64,000 bases of DNA from Marinilactibacillus psychrotolerans (GTDB taxonomy: Bacteria; Bacillota; Bacilli; Lactobacillales; Carnobacteriaceae_A), in assembly GCF_900101525.1 (NCBI RefSeq), contig NZ_FMZD01000012.1, positions 1-64,000 on the forward strand, read 5' to 3'. This document shows, piece by piece, positions 47,161-56,804 of the stretch (the stretch's first letter is position 1; each line of letters opens with the position of its first letter). Position numbers and translations under genes: made by a program. The notes under the pieces were generated by a model. It did not search any database. It saw nothing but the letters and a program-made list of their open reading frames with translations, and was not told where the DNA came from.

Positions 47161-48751
47161 GATAATGTGCTGCTCCTTTCACTTGTGGTGCGATTTTTTC
47201 AACTTTTGGTCCATAAATTACTTGATAATTTGTTTCATCTAATTTCAGTGTTCCTGCTGCACCTGTTTTTTTCAATGCATCTTCATCAACGATTGAGGTA
47301 TCACCAAGTACTAGACGAAGGCGAGTAAAGCAGTTATCAATACTCTTAATATTTTGGCTTCCACCTAATGCATTGACGATAGTGCTTCCTAGATCTCCAG
47401 AGGGATCAGAACTGTTAACTGACTCATTGGTTACTTCATCGTCTTCTAATTCTCGACCTGGAGTCAGAACGTGACGTTTTTCAATCACTGTCTTAAAGAC
47501 GAAGTAATAAATAGGTGCATAGAATAATCCTACGATTACTGCCCAGTACCAGTTAGTGGCGGTTCCTTGAAGGATACCAAACACAGTTAAATCAATAACA
47601 CCACCTTGGACATTACCGATGACTACACCGAAAGCGTCCATCAGCATAAAACTCAATCCAGCCATAAATGCATGGAAGATATATAAAATGGGGGATACAA
47701 ATATGAATGAAAACTCGATTGGTTCAGTAATTCCAGTTGTAAAACTAGCCAGTCCAGAAGCGGACATTAATCCTTTTACCTCCTGTTTTTTCTCTTTTAA
47801 AGCTGTTTTGACCATAGCGAATGCAGCAGCCGGTAAACCAAATACCATAAATGGAATTTTACCTTGTGCTAAGAAGCGAGTGGCTTCAGCCATAACACCC
47901 ATATCTGGAGAATCTTGCGCTAGAGAAGTATTGAAGATATTTAACGCCCCTACTACTTGCTCACCATCTATTTCAGCTATTCCACCAATTGGAGTAAAGC
48001 GTACAATCTGATTTAGGATATGATGTAATCCTGTAGGAACGAGTAATCTTTCTAAGAAGCCGAACAAGAATGTTCCGATTAGTCCAGCTTCAGCAATCAA
48101 ATTGCCTACACCTTCAATAGCAGCTCCGAAATATGGCCACACAAAGTACATCAGTAAAGCCAAGAAAGGAACCGTTACTGTTGTAATAATTGGGACAAAT
48201 CTTTTTCCGCCAAAGAAACTGATGGCGGTAGGAAGATCAATGGTATGAAAACGATTGTGCAGGAATGAAACCAATAGCCCTGTAATGATTCCACCAAAGA
48301 CATTCATTCTTAAAGTGAATATACCTAAAACAGATTCATATTGAGAAGCAGCTTGTGTAGCAGCTAGTTCATTCATACCTGAGTCTATTAATGCTTCTAC
48401 CGAGTAGGTTGCTGCAGTAATATCGTTGACACTTAATAAATACTGAATTGTGATATGAAATAAAATAAATCCTATAACTCCTGAAAAAGCTGCAGTTGTT
48501 TTATCTTTCTTAGCAAGACCAAAGGAAATTGCTACTGCAAACAAGATAGGTAGATTTCCAAATATCGCTCCTGCCAACGCACGTACGATACCAATGAAAT
48601 GTTGCACAACAGTAAAAGATACAAACGTTTCTCCTACAATATCCGGATTTTGAAGCACTGAACTAATACCTAGAAAAATCCCGGCTGCAGCAATCAATGA
48701 AATAGGGGTCATTAATGCTTTGCCAAGACGCTGCCAAAAATCTTTAGACAT
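47150..48751 (-). CDS. glvC: Alpha-glucoside (maltose) PTS transporter, EIICB
   Basis: The 533-residue permease has an N-terminal EIIC domain (about 1-425) with LVPTGLHHILNQ near 240 and GITEPIEFSF near 345, and a C-terminal EIIB (about 455-533) with phosphocysteine C474 in NCFTRLRL. No EIIA is fused or adjacent, so it must borrow the glucose-type EIIA of another system, possibly the EIIA of the BglP protein encoded at 7469. ATG follows AAAAGGAGGAATTAT. A cre-like site lies just upstream. Confidence 0.92.
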   Translation of the reverse strand: MSKDFWQRLGKALMTPISLIAAAGIFLGISSVLQNPDIVGETFVSFTVVQHFIGIVRALAGAIFGNLPILFAVAISFGLAKKDKTTAAFSGVIGFILFHITIQYLLSVNDITAATYSVEALIDSGMNELAATQAASQYESVLGIFTLRMNVFGGIITGLLVSFLHNRFHTIDLPTAISFFGGKRFVPIITTVTVPFLALLMYFVWPYFGAAIEGVGNLIAEAGLIGTFLFGFLERLLVPTGLHHILNQIVRFTPIGGIAEIDGEQVVGALNIFNTSLAQDSPDMGVMAEATRFLAQGKIPFMVFGLPAAAFAMVKTALKEKKQEVKGLMSASGLASFTTGITEPIEFSFIFVSPILYIFHAFMAGLSFMLMDAFGVVIGNVQGGVIDLTVFGILQGTATNWYWAVIVGLFYAPIYYFVFKTVIEKRHVLTPGRELEDDEVTNESVNSSDPSGDLGSTIVNALGGSQNIKSIDNCFTRLRLVLGDTSIVDEDALKKTGAAGTLKLDETNYQVIYGPKVEKIAPQVKGAAHYHDE

Positions 48752-48795
48752 GATAATTCCTCCTTTTTATTTATAAACATATTGTAAGGGGGTTA

Positions 48796-48810
48796 TATAA
48801 GCGTTTACAA
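48796..48810 (-). promoter_or_regulatory. cre-like CcpA site upstream of glvCA
   Basis: On the minus strand TTGTAAACGCTTATA matches the cre consensus at all conserved positions but one. It is 45-60 bases before the glvC start codon, suited to glucose repression. Confidence 0.65.
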
Positions 48811-48822
48811 GAGAGAGTTGCC

Positions 48823-48863
48823 TTGTACACTTTTGTTCTTAACGTACACAAATCAGTGTACAA
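48823..48863. promoter_or_regulatory. Repeated GTACAC operator-like sites between glvC and an aldo/keto reductase gene
   Basis: TTGTACACT (48823-48831) and AGTGTACAA (48855-48863) are perfect inverted copies. A third partial copy, CGTACACAAA, starts at 48843. They sit in the divergent promoter region and are good candidates for the RpiR-type regulator encoded at 45023. They differ from the AraR boxes (GTACGTAC) found later in the window. Confidence 0.6.
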
Positions 48864-48880
48864 ATTACATTATGTTTATT

Positions 48881-48909
48881 TTGATTTTTTTAAAAATATC
48901 TGGCATTAT
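48881..48909 (+). promoter_or_regulatory. Candidate promoter of the aldo/keto reductase gene
   Basis: TTGATT (48881-48886) and CATTAT (48904-48909) are spaced by 17 bases, 30 bases before the start codon. Confidence 0.45.
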
Positions 48910-48939
48910 TAAGAAAAATGAGAAAACGGAGGCCGAAAT

Positions 48940-49911
48940 ATGGAATATAGACAATTAGGAAACAGCGGGTTAAAAGTTTCAGAGATTGCTTTAGGCAGCT
49001 GGTTGACCTATGGAAAAACTGTAGAAGATACGACAGCAGAAGATTGTATTCGATTAGCTTATGAGAAAGGGATCAATTTTTTCGATACAGCGAATGTTTA
49101 TGAACAAGGACAAGCGGAAAAAGTACTGGGTAAAGTTTTAAAAGAATATGATAGAGATAAGGTTGTAGTTGCTACTAAAGTATATTTCCCTATGGGTGAC
49201 GGGCCCAATGATAGAGGACTATCAAGAAAGCATATCATTGAACAGTGTGATAGAAGTTTACAACGACTAGGAATGGACTATGTAGATCTTTATCAGTGTC
49301 ATCGATTTGATCCTACAGTACCTTTAGAAGAAACGATTATGGCACTGGAAGATTTAGTTAAACAAGGTAAAGTGCTTTATACCGGAGTAAGTGAATGGTC
49401 TGCAGCCCAAATTGAAAAAGCACAGGGCATTATACAGCATCGAGGCTATCATAAAATGGTTTCCAACCAGCCTGTATACAATTTGCTGCAACGATATATT
49501 GAAAAAGAAGTTTTACCAGTTTCTGAATCCCACGGTATGGGACAGATCGTGTTTTCTCCATTAGCCCAAGGTGTTTTAACAGGTAAGTATAAACCAAATG
49601 CTGAAATTCCAAAAGATTCTAGAGCAGCAAACAAAGAAATTGGGCGATTTGTTGACCGCTATATGGATAACGAAACACTGGAAGCTGTTCAAAAGATTGA
49701 TTCGATTGCAGATCAGCTTGATTTAAGCTTAGTACAATTATCTCTAGCTTGGATACTACGTCAGCCTGGTGTTTCTTCAGCTATCATCGGAGCCAGCAAA
49801 CCTTCACAAATCGAAGAGAATGTGCAAGCATCCGGCATTAAGCTATCGCAAGATGTACTGGATGAAATAGATAAGGTGTTAGAAGAGATTGCACATATCA
49901 GAAAAAGATAA
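48940..49911 (+). CDS. Aldo/keto reductase, potassium-channel-beta-like (AKR6) branch
   Basis: The 323-residue TIM-barrel reductase has the tetrad D49, Y54, K80 and H121, in FDTANVY, VATKVYF and YQCHRFDP. NRGLSRKH-like DRGLSRKHIIEQ near 91 and the C-terminal SSAIIGASKPSQIEEN fit the AKR6/KCAB-like branch, which binds NADPH tightly. It shares the control region with glvCA but is divergent, so co-regulation is possible and unproven. The ribosome site is ACGGAGGCC. It ends in its own terminator. Confidence 0.85.
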   Translation: MEYRQLGNSGLKVSEIALGSWLTYGKTVEDTTAEDCIRLAYEKGINFFDTANVYEQGQAEKVLGKVLKEYDRDKVVVATKVYFPMGDGPNDRGLSRKHIIEQCDRSLQRLGMDYVDLYQCHRFDPTVPLEETIMALEDLVKQGKVLYTGVSEWSAAQIEKAQGIIQHRGYHKMVSNQPVYNLLQRYIEKEVLPVSESHGMGQIVFSPLAQGVLTGKYKPNAEIPKDSRAANKEIGRFVDRYMDNETLEAVQKIDSIADQLDLSLVQLSLAWILRQPGVSSAIIGASKPSQIEENVQASGIKLSQDVLDEIDKVLEEIAHIRKR

Positions 49912-49973
49912 AGTATAAGGATATAATGTATTATTGACAGTTATTAAGATTCATTATAAGCAATAAAGACGGA

Positions 49974-50009
49974 AAACCCTAATCGAAAATCGATTAGGGA
50001 TTTTTTTTC
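49974..50009 (+). terminator. Terminator of the aldo/keto reductase gene
   Basis: AACCCTAATCGA and TCGATTAGGGAT form an 11-bp stem with a very short loop, followed by eight Ts. From here to 50178 the sequence is AT-rich with no other visible element. Confidence 0.85.
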
Positions 50010-50178
50010 GAAAAAATAAAATATTTATTACTTCGTTATGGATATATACCTAACCAATTAAGCAATAAGGTGCATTTTTAATAGGTGTTTTTTCTGTTTT
50101 TTTGTATATCAATGCACTATTTATTATAAAAATTTAAAAATATATTTGGTTTATGTAATGAAATATCTGGAAAAGTTA

Positions 50179-50240
50179 TAGTAAACGCTTGCACAAGTTT
50201 AAATGAGATGGTATATTGAATTGCAAAGGTACGTACGAAT
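50179..50240 (+). promoter_or_regulatory. Promoter of the first GH51 gene with cre-like and AraR-like sites
   Basis: TTGCAC (50189-50194) and TATATT (50212-50217) are spaced 17 bases. TAGTAAACGCTTGCA at 50179-50193 is a cre-like site with one mismatch that overlaps the -35. An AraR-like box, AAAGGTACGTACGAATT (50225-50241, core GTACGTAC at 50229-50236), covers the first transcribed bases. The arrangement predicts glucose repression plus induction by arabinose. Confidence 0.75.
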
Positions 50241-50256
50241 TAAAAGGAGGCAATAA

Positions 50257-51756
<1,500 letters not shown>

Positions 51757-51761
51757 CGTAA

Positions 51762-51902
51762 TCTTATCTTTTCAAAGTTGATGAAAATGAGTTTAGTAGA
51801 ATTTTTATTGAAAGTCAAATGAACGGTACAGTTTTGCGTATTGAGAAGGTAACTAACTGGGCTCAAAAATATGGAAATTATAGTAGCTTTCCTCTTAAAT
51901 AG
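51762..51902 (+). pseudogene. Possible C-terminal remnant of a lost gene
   Basis: From just after a TAA at 51759-51761 one frame stays open for 46 codons to a TAG at 51900-51902. It reads like a real protein end, with ENEFSRIFIESQMNGTVLRI and VTNWAQKYGNYSSFPLK. No ribosome site or long frame precedes it. A 27-codon version could begin at an internal ATG, but without a ribosome site. I could not identify a parent family. It may be a deletion scar or chance coding-like sequence. Confidence 0.3.
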
Positions 51903-51972
51903 ATTGAATTTATTATTAAAGAATAAATGGAAATTTCTTTACTTCTTAAATCACAAAAGATTATAAAGAATA

Positions 51973-52027
51973 TTACACGTACGTATCGATCATGATATAG
52001 TATATTCAAATTAAACGTACGTACTAA
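51973..52027 (+). promoter_or_regulatory. Promoter of the arabino-oligosaccharide ABC operon with two AraR-like boxes
   Basis: TTACAC (51973-51978) and an extended -10 TGATATAGT (51993-52001) are spaced by 17 bases. One AraR-like box (ACACGTACGTATCGAT, centred near 51982) overlaps the -35. A second (AAACGTACGTACTAAT, centred near 52020) lies just beyond the start point. The centres are 38 bases apart, compatible with cooperative binding and looping as described for AraR. Confidence 0.78.
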
Positions 52028-52079
52028 TGGTTGGTTCTAAGATTTGAGTTTTTGAAGGAAAGAAAAATAAGTATTAATT

Positions 52080-52125
52080 ATTTCGAAAAGTAAGCGAAAT
52101 CCTTTTTTGTCGAATGTTGATTCGA
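52080..52125 (+). promoter_or_regulatory. Two small hairpins in a roughly 200-base leader of the ABC operon
   Basis: ATTTCG (52080-52085) and CGAAAT (52095-52100) form a 6-bp stem followed by CCTTTTTTG, which looks like a weak attenuator. TCGAAT (52110-52115) and ATTCGA (52120-52125) form a second stem. The predicted start point is near 52008, so both would be in the transcript. Their stems are short and the role is uncertain. Confidence 0.35.
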
Positions 52126-52210
52126 ATTAGTAAATGTTTTTTTAACCAAATTTACGAACAAATTTTTTGGGATGTTTTACAAGTACATTTAAAAAATCAG
52201 GAGGTTTAAC

Positions 52211-53473
52211 ATGAATTCAATCAAAAAAATAATTTTAGGTACAGCTTCACTCTCATTAGGATTAATTGCTGGATGTGGGAATGATGATGAAATTGTTATG
52301 TGGACACCCCTTACCGGGGAAGATGGACAAGTAATGGATCAAATGATAGAAGAATATAATAGTACAGACCCGGAATTTCCAGTGTCACATGTCGTTACTC
52401 CCGATCTGTATACACAAATTTATACAGTAATGAACACAGGAGAAGGAACTCCAGATTTGTCCATTATTCATGCAGATAGAGTTCAAGGGTTTGTGGAATT
52501 AGATATGGTAGAGCCCATGGATGATTTAATGAATACCCATGATAAACTAAATAGTGATAATTATATCGAACAAGCTTGGGATGCCGGGACAGTAGGAGAT
52601 ACTCAGTATACAATACCATTAGATATTCATTCGAATGTTCTATACTATAACAAAGATTTATTGGCAAAATATGATGCTGAAAAATTCTTAGATGATAATG
52701 TAGTGACTTTTGATGAAATCATGTCATTACAAGGGAAACTTGACGAAGGACAATATGCGATTAACAATTCATTGATTTCTTGGGTACTTCTTGCTGAAAC
52801 TGTAAATTTAGGTGGAAATATTAGTGATGAGGATGGGAATCCTACAATTGATACTCCAGAGATGCATGAAGCAATGGAAGCGATTGTTGAAGTTGAAAAA
52901 GCCGGACTGATGACGCCCAATGGCGAAGATGGATTTGCAATGTTCCAAGGAGAAACGGTTCTATTTTCTTCAGACGGAACTTGGTCATCGTTGGCACATG
53001 ACATGGTGGAAGATTTAAATTATGGAATGACTAATATTTATGCATTCGATAATGAAACTTTTCATAATCGTGGTTCTTCACATTTATTTTCAATGTTAAA
53101 AAATGAGGAACGGTCAGATGAAAAAGAAGAAGGTATTGCAGATTTCTTAACTTGGATAAATGAAAATTCGATTACTTGGGCTAATGCTGGACAAATAGTA
53201 GCTAGTAGAGAAGTATATGAATCAGATGAATTCAAAGAATATCCACAATCATTTTTCACAAGTTCGCAAGAAGAATTAGATTCATTATTGATTTTTGATT
53301 ACGAATATTATGGCTATGTAGAAGCAGCTATTAACTTGTATATTAATGATATGTTATATGGAAACATTTCTATTGAAGAGGGCTTGGCCAATGCTCAAAA
53401 TGAAGTTGAAGATCTAGTGGCACAAGGTCATGGAGCAGATATAAATATTGAAGCAGAAGAAGACGCTGAATAA
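52211..53473 (+). CDS. araN: ABC sugar-binding lipoprotein, AraN-like
   Basis: The 420-residue lipoprotein has a signal peptide (1-21) and a lipobox LIAGC with C22 as the lipidated residue, followed by a type-1 solute-binding domain with IVMWTPLTGEDGQVMDQMI near the start. The next two genes encode its permeases. The setting among arabinanases suggests it binds arabino-oligosaccharides, as AraN of Bacillus does. The C-terminal tail is very acidic. The gene is first in the operon and is followed by a partial terminator, which should give more binding protein than permease. Confidence 0.86.
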   Translation: MNSIKKIILGTASLSLGLIAGCGNDDEIVMWTPLTGEDGQVMDQMIEEYNSTDPEFPVSHVVTPDLYTQIYTVMNTGEGTPDLSIIHADRVQGFVELDMVEPMDDLMNTHDKLNSDNYIEQAWDAGTVGDTQYTIPLDIHSNVLYYNKDLLAKYDAEKFLDDNVVTFDEIMSLQGKLDEGQYAINNSLISWVLLAETVNLGGNISDEDGNPTIDTPEMHEAMEAIVEVEKAGLMTPNGEDGFAMFQGETVLFSSDGTWSSLAHDMVEDLNYGMTNIYAFDNETFHNRGSSHLFSMLKNEERSDEKEEGIADFLTWINENSITWANAGQIVASREVYESDEFKEYPQSFFTSSQEELDSLLIFDYEYYGYVEAAINLYINDMLYGNISIEEGLANAQNEVEDLVAQGHGADINIEAEEDAE

Positions 53474-53497
53474 CGGTTTAACTTAATTAATTAAGGT

Positions 53498-53538
53498 AAA
53501 AGCGAGATTCTAAATAATAATGGGAGCTCGCTTTTTTC
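53498..53538 (+). terminator. Intercistronic terminator between the binding-protein and permease genes
   Basis: AAAAGCGAG (53499-53506) and CTCGCTTTTTT form an 8-bp stem around about 20 bases, followed by a T-run. Leaky termination here is a common way to make binding protein in excess. Confidence 0.65.
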
Positions 53539-53563
53539 TTTTTAAGGTTGAAAGGAGAAAAAA

Positions 53564-54481
53564 ATGGAAAATTCATTTGATAACGATAATACTCAACATA
53601 AGAACAGAAAAGGAATCAAATTTAAACAGTGGGTTTTTATTGGGCCACATTTTATTTTCTTTGTAGTATTTATTCTATTTCCAATGATTTATGGTTTTTA
53701 TGCTTCATTTACTAAATGGAATTTAATTGGTTCTCCTAGTTGGGTTGGCTTAGAAAATTATGAAGCTATTTTAATGGATCCAACATCATCTTTTTACAGT
53801 CAATTTAGAAATGGATTGGTGAATACTTTAATATTTGTTGCTGGAACTGTTCCCCTTCAAGTCATTATTCCATTGGTTTTAGCAGTTATGTTGCAACATA
53901 AAGGTGTAAAAGGAAAAGGTTTCTTTCAAGCAATATTTTATATACCAGGTCTAATATCTGTTACTGCAGCAGCACTAGTCTGGTTACTTATATTCAACCC
54001 TCGTTTAGGGCCTGTAAATAATCTTTTAGGTTCTAATGTTACCTGGGCGGTTAATCAACCTTATGCATGGATTATTATATTCATGATGACTTTATGGGGA
54101 GCAATTGGTGGGAATATGGTAATCTATAGATCAGCTATGAGTGGAATTTCGAATGATTTATATGAAGCTGCTGAAATTGATGGAGCTACTAGTTTTGTGA
54201 AGTTTTTCAAAATTACATTACCTACTATTAAATTTCCACTATTATATACAATAGTTATGTCTACAGCAGCTGCATTCAATGTATATGCTCAACCATTAAT
54301 GGTTACAAGTGGAGGTCCAGAGCAATCTACTTTCGTATTAATGATGTATATAAGAAACTTAGCTTTTGGTCAAGGGCAATCAGTTGCCGGAATGGCTGCA
54401 GCCATGTCCATATTATTAGGAATAGTTATTGTAATTATTGCAGCATTTCAATTTAGATTAATGTATCGAAGCTCAAAATAG
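53564..54481 (+). CDS. araP: ABC sugar permease, AraP-like
   Basis: The 305-residue permease has six membrane helices (first near 26-48). The EAA loop EAAEIDGATSFVKFFKITLP near 205 contacts the ATPase. It is the MalF/AraP-type subunit. AAGGAGAAAAAA precedes the ATG. The nearest gene downstream is its MalG-type partner, 15 bases away. No ATPase gene is present anywhere in the operon, so it must use a shared MsmX-type ATPase. Confidence 0.9.
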   Translation: MENSFDNDNTQHKNRKGIKFKQWVFIGPHFIFFVVFILFPMIYGFYASFTKWNLIGSPSWVGLENYEAILMDPTSSFYSQFRNGLVNTLIFVAGTVPLQVIIPLVLAVMLQHKGVKGKGFFQAIFYIPGLISVTAAALVWLLIFNPRLGPVNNLLGSNVTWAVNQPYAWIIIFMMTLWGAIGGNMVIYRSAMSGISNDLYEAAEIDGATSFVKFFKITLPTIKFPLLYTIVMSTAAAFNVYAQPLMVTSGGPEQSTFVLMMYIRNLAFGQGQSVAGMAAAMSILLGIVIVIIAAFQFRLMYRSSK

Positions 54482-54496
54482 AAAGGGGAAAAACAA

Positions 54497-55348
54497 ATGG
54501 CAAAATCAAGATCTTTTCGTTTAACAAAATGGGCCTGCTATATTTTACTGACAATTATGGCAGCCATTTGGTTATTACCAGTTATATATGCTTTAACCAC
54601 TTCATTTAAATCGCAATCTGATGTTATGCAAACAGGGTTTAGGCTTTTACCGGCTTCATGGATAATGGATAATTATGTAAGAGTTCTATCAAATACTTCT
54701 AGTGCGCCAATTGTTAGGTGGTTTTTTAATTCACTTTTTATTTCTACTACACATACATTATTAATGATGGTATTTGTTTCATTAGCTGCTTTTGGATATG
54801 CGAGAATGGATTTTAAATATAGAGATACAATGTTTTTTACTATACTCGCTATATCTATGTTCCCTGCAGTTGTCAATATTATTCCGAATTATATGATTGT
54901 TCATAAATTAGGATGGGTAAATACACCATTAGCCGTCATTATGCCTGGGTTAGGAGGAGTAGGAAATGTATTCCTAGTAAGACAATTTATGCAAGGATTA
55001 CCGAAATCTTACGATGAATCTGCTCGAATGGATGGTGCAAATGACTTCACAATTTATTTTAAAATTATTCTCCCTTTAATTAAACCAGTATTAATTGTAA
55101 CTTCCATCTTCTCATTTACTGGTTCTTGGAATGATTTTCTATGGCCGACAATTGTTTTAAACAATGTTGATCAGCTGACTATAACCGCAGGACTACAATT
55201 ATTACAAGATATTTATGGAAACTATATGGTAATTGGTCAGTTAATGGCATCTGCGTTCTTAGCTATGATTCCAACATCATTATTATTTATTTTTGCACAA
55301 AAATACTTTATTGAATCATTAAACTTGAATACGGGAATTAAGGGATAA
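54497..55348 (+). CDS. araQ: ABC sugar permease, AraQ-like
   Basis: The 283-residue permease has six helices and the EAA loop ESARMDGANDFTIYFKIILP near 174. It is the MalG/AraQ-type subunit. The start has AAAGGGGAAAAACA. It forms the transmembrane pore with the preceding gene product. The C-terminus, IESLNLNTGIKG, is typical for this family. Confidence 0.9.
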   Translation: MAKSRSFRLTKWACYILLTIMAAIWLLPVIYALTTSFKSQSDVMQTGFRLLPASWIMDNYVRVLSNTSSAPIVRWFFNSLFISTTHTLLMMVFVSLAAFGYARMDFKYRDTMFFTILAISMFPAVVNIIPNYMIVHKLGWVNTPLAVIMPGLGGVGNVFLVRQFMQGLPKSYDESARMDGANDFTIYFKIILPLIKPVLIVTSIFSFTGSWNDFLWPTIVLNNVDQLTITAGLQLLQDIYGNYMVIGQLMASAFLAMIPTSLLFIFAQKYFIESLNLNTGIKG

Positions 55349-55368
55349 TTTACAGGAGGAATTTTATT

Positions 55369-55800
55369 ATGGAAAGAAAAACAGAGAGAAGAATTATAGT
55401 AGCTGCTTCACTATGGCATTTTATTAATGCTATGTTGACCATATTTGTTTTTGGACTTTGGTTTAAGAACAATGGAGACTTTGCCATAATGGAATTATAT
55501 CCTGAATTAGCCGGAGGTAGCTCAAGTTTCGTTGATATATTGTATACAGTGCTATCAAGCTATGGAGTTATCCTTATACTAATCGGTATAGCAAACATTT
55601 ATTGTCTAAGATACCTTAAAGATAACGAAATAAATAGGAAGTGGCAATTATGGATATTAGTTTTATGTTTAGGATCATTTTTTACTATCGATATTATTAG
55701 TTCGTTATTTTATATGATTGTCTTGGTTACGTACACTTCTAAAAATAAAGCAATACGATACAAATTGGAAAAAAATGAATTTATTAGATCGTCAATTTAA
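55369..55800 (+). CDS. Small membrane protein of unknown function in the arabinan operon
   Basis: The 143-residue protein has four hydrophobic helices: near 8-26, 55-80, 92-108 and 110-128. The ends are basic and cytoplasmic (RKTERR at the start, YTSKNKAIRYKLEKNEF at the end). I recognise no family. It is embedded in the operon between the permease and GH43 genes, with CAGGAGGAATTTTATT upstream, and the spacing on both sides is short, so it is co-expressed. A role in transport or in anchoring the operon's enzymes can be imagined but is not supported by any motif. Confidence 0.6.
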   Translation: MERKTERRIIVAASLWHFINAMLTIFVFGLWFKNNGDFAIMELYPELAGGSSSFVDILYTVLSSYGVILILIGIANIYCLRYLKDNEINRKWQLWILVLCLGSFFTIDIISSLFYMIVLVTYTSKNKAIRYKLEKNEFIRSSI

Positions 55801-55811
55801 GGAGGGAAATT

Positions 55812-56777
55812 TTGTTGGATATAATAAACTATAATAATCCTATCGTTATAGAAAGAGCAGATCCTTGGGTATATAAACATACAGATGGATACTATTATTT
55901 CACTGGTTCTGTACCTGGTTATCAAGAAATAGAAGTTAGAAGAGCTAAATCATTGAATGAATTGGAAAATGGAGAAATTTCAACTGTCTGGAATGCTCAC
56001 GATGAAGGAGAAATGAGTCAGTTGATCTGGGCACCTGAGATTCACTTCATTGATGGAGCTTGGTACATCTATTTTGCTGCTGCCCAGTCAGATCAACCAA
56101 AAAATAATATATTTCAACATCGTATGTATGTAATTGAATGTAAAGACGAGAATCCCTTAACGGGAAAATGGGTTGAAAAAGGCCAAGTTAAAACCCATAT
56201 TGACAGCTTTTGTTTGGATGCTACTACATTTACACATAACCAGGAACTATATTATGTCTGGGCCCAAAAAGATCCCGCAATTCCTGGTAATTCTAATCTC
56301 TATATATCTAAAATGAAAAATCCTTGGACACTTAAAGGGCATACCACCTTATTAACGATTCCAGAATATGATTGGGAAAAAATAGGGTTCTTAGTAAATG
56401 AAGGACCGGCAGTAATAAAGCGTAACGGAAAAATATTTATCACCTATTCGGCTAGTGCTACCGATGAAAACTATGCAATGGGATTACTCTCTGCAAACGA
56501 AGATAGTGATTTATTGAATGGTTATTCATGGGAAAAATCTAAAGAACCTGTATTTGTTTCCTCTGAAGAAAATAGTTTGTTTGGTCCTGGACATAACTCT
56601 TTTACTAAGTCTGAAGATGAAAAACATGATGTTTTGATATACCATGCAAGACCGGAAAAAAATAAAGAAGGGGATCCATTAGATAATCCGAACCGACATG
56701 CGAATGCACAAATCTTTGATTGGGACGAATTTGGATACCCTGACTTTGGGGTACCTGGAGAATCTGTTTTTAATTAA
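55812..56777 (+). CDS. GH43 glycosidase, probable exo-arabinosidase (intracellular)
   Basis: The 321-residue single-domain five-bladed beta-propeller enzyme has no signal peptide. The GH43 catalytic triad is visible as D17 in ERADPWVYK, D136 in FCLDATT and E197 in VNEGPAVIK. It starts with TTG at 55812 or 55815, after AAGGAGGGAAA. It likely removes arabinose, or possibly xylose, from oligosaccharides in the cytoplasm. The position between ABC permease and endo-arabinanase genes favours an arabinosidase. Confidence 0.86.
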   Translation: MLDIINYNNPIVIERADPWVYKHTDGYYYFTGSVPGYQEIEVRRAKSLNELENGEISTVWNAHDEGEMSQLIWAPEIHFIDGAWYIYFAAAQSDQPKNNIFQHRMYVIECKDENPLTGKWVEKGQVKTHIDSFCLDATTFTHNQELYYVWAQKDPAIPGNSNLYISKMKNPWTLKGHTTLLTIPEYDWEKIGFLVNEGPAVIKRNGKIFITYSASATDENYAMGLLSANEDSDLLNGYSWEKSKEPVFVSSEENSLFGPGHNSFTKSEDEKHDVLIYHARPEKNKEGDPLDNPNRHANAQIFDWDEFGYPDFGVPGESVFN

Positions 56778-56804
56778 TTCATCTAGTAAGAAAGGAATAG
56801 TTGA

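Noticed and set aside
47619-48011. 130-codon plus-strand frame inside glvC
   Set aside because: It is antisense to a clear PTS gene and has no start signals.
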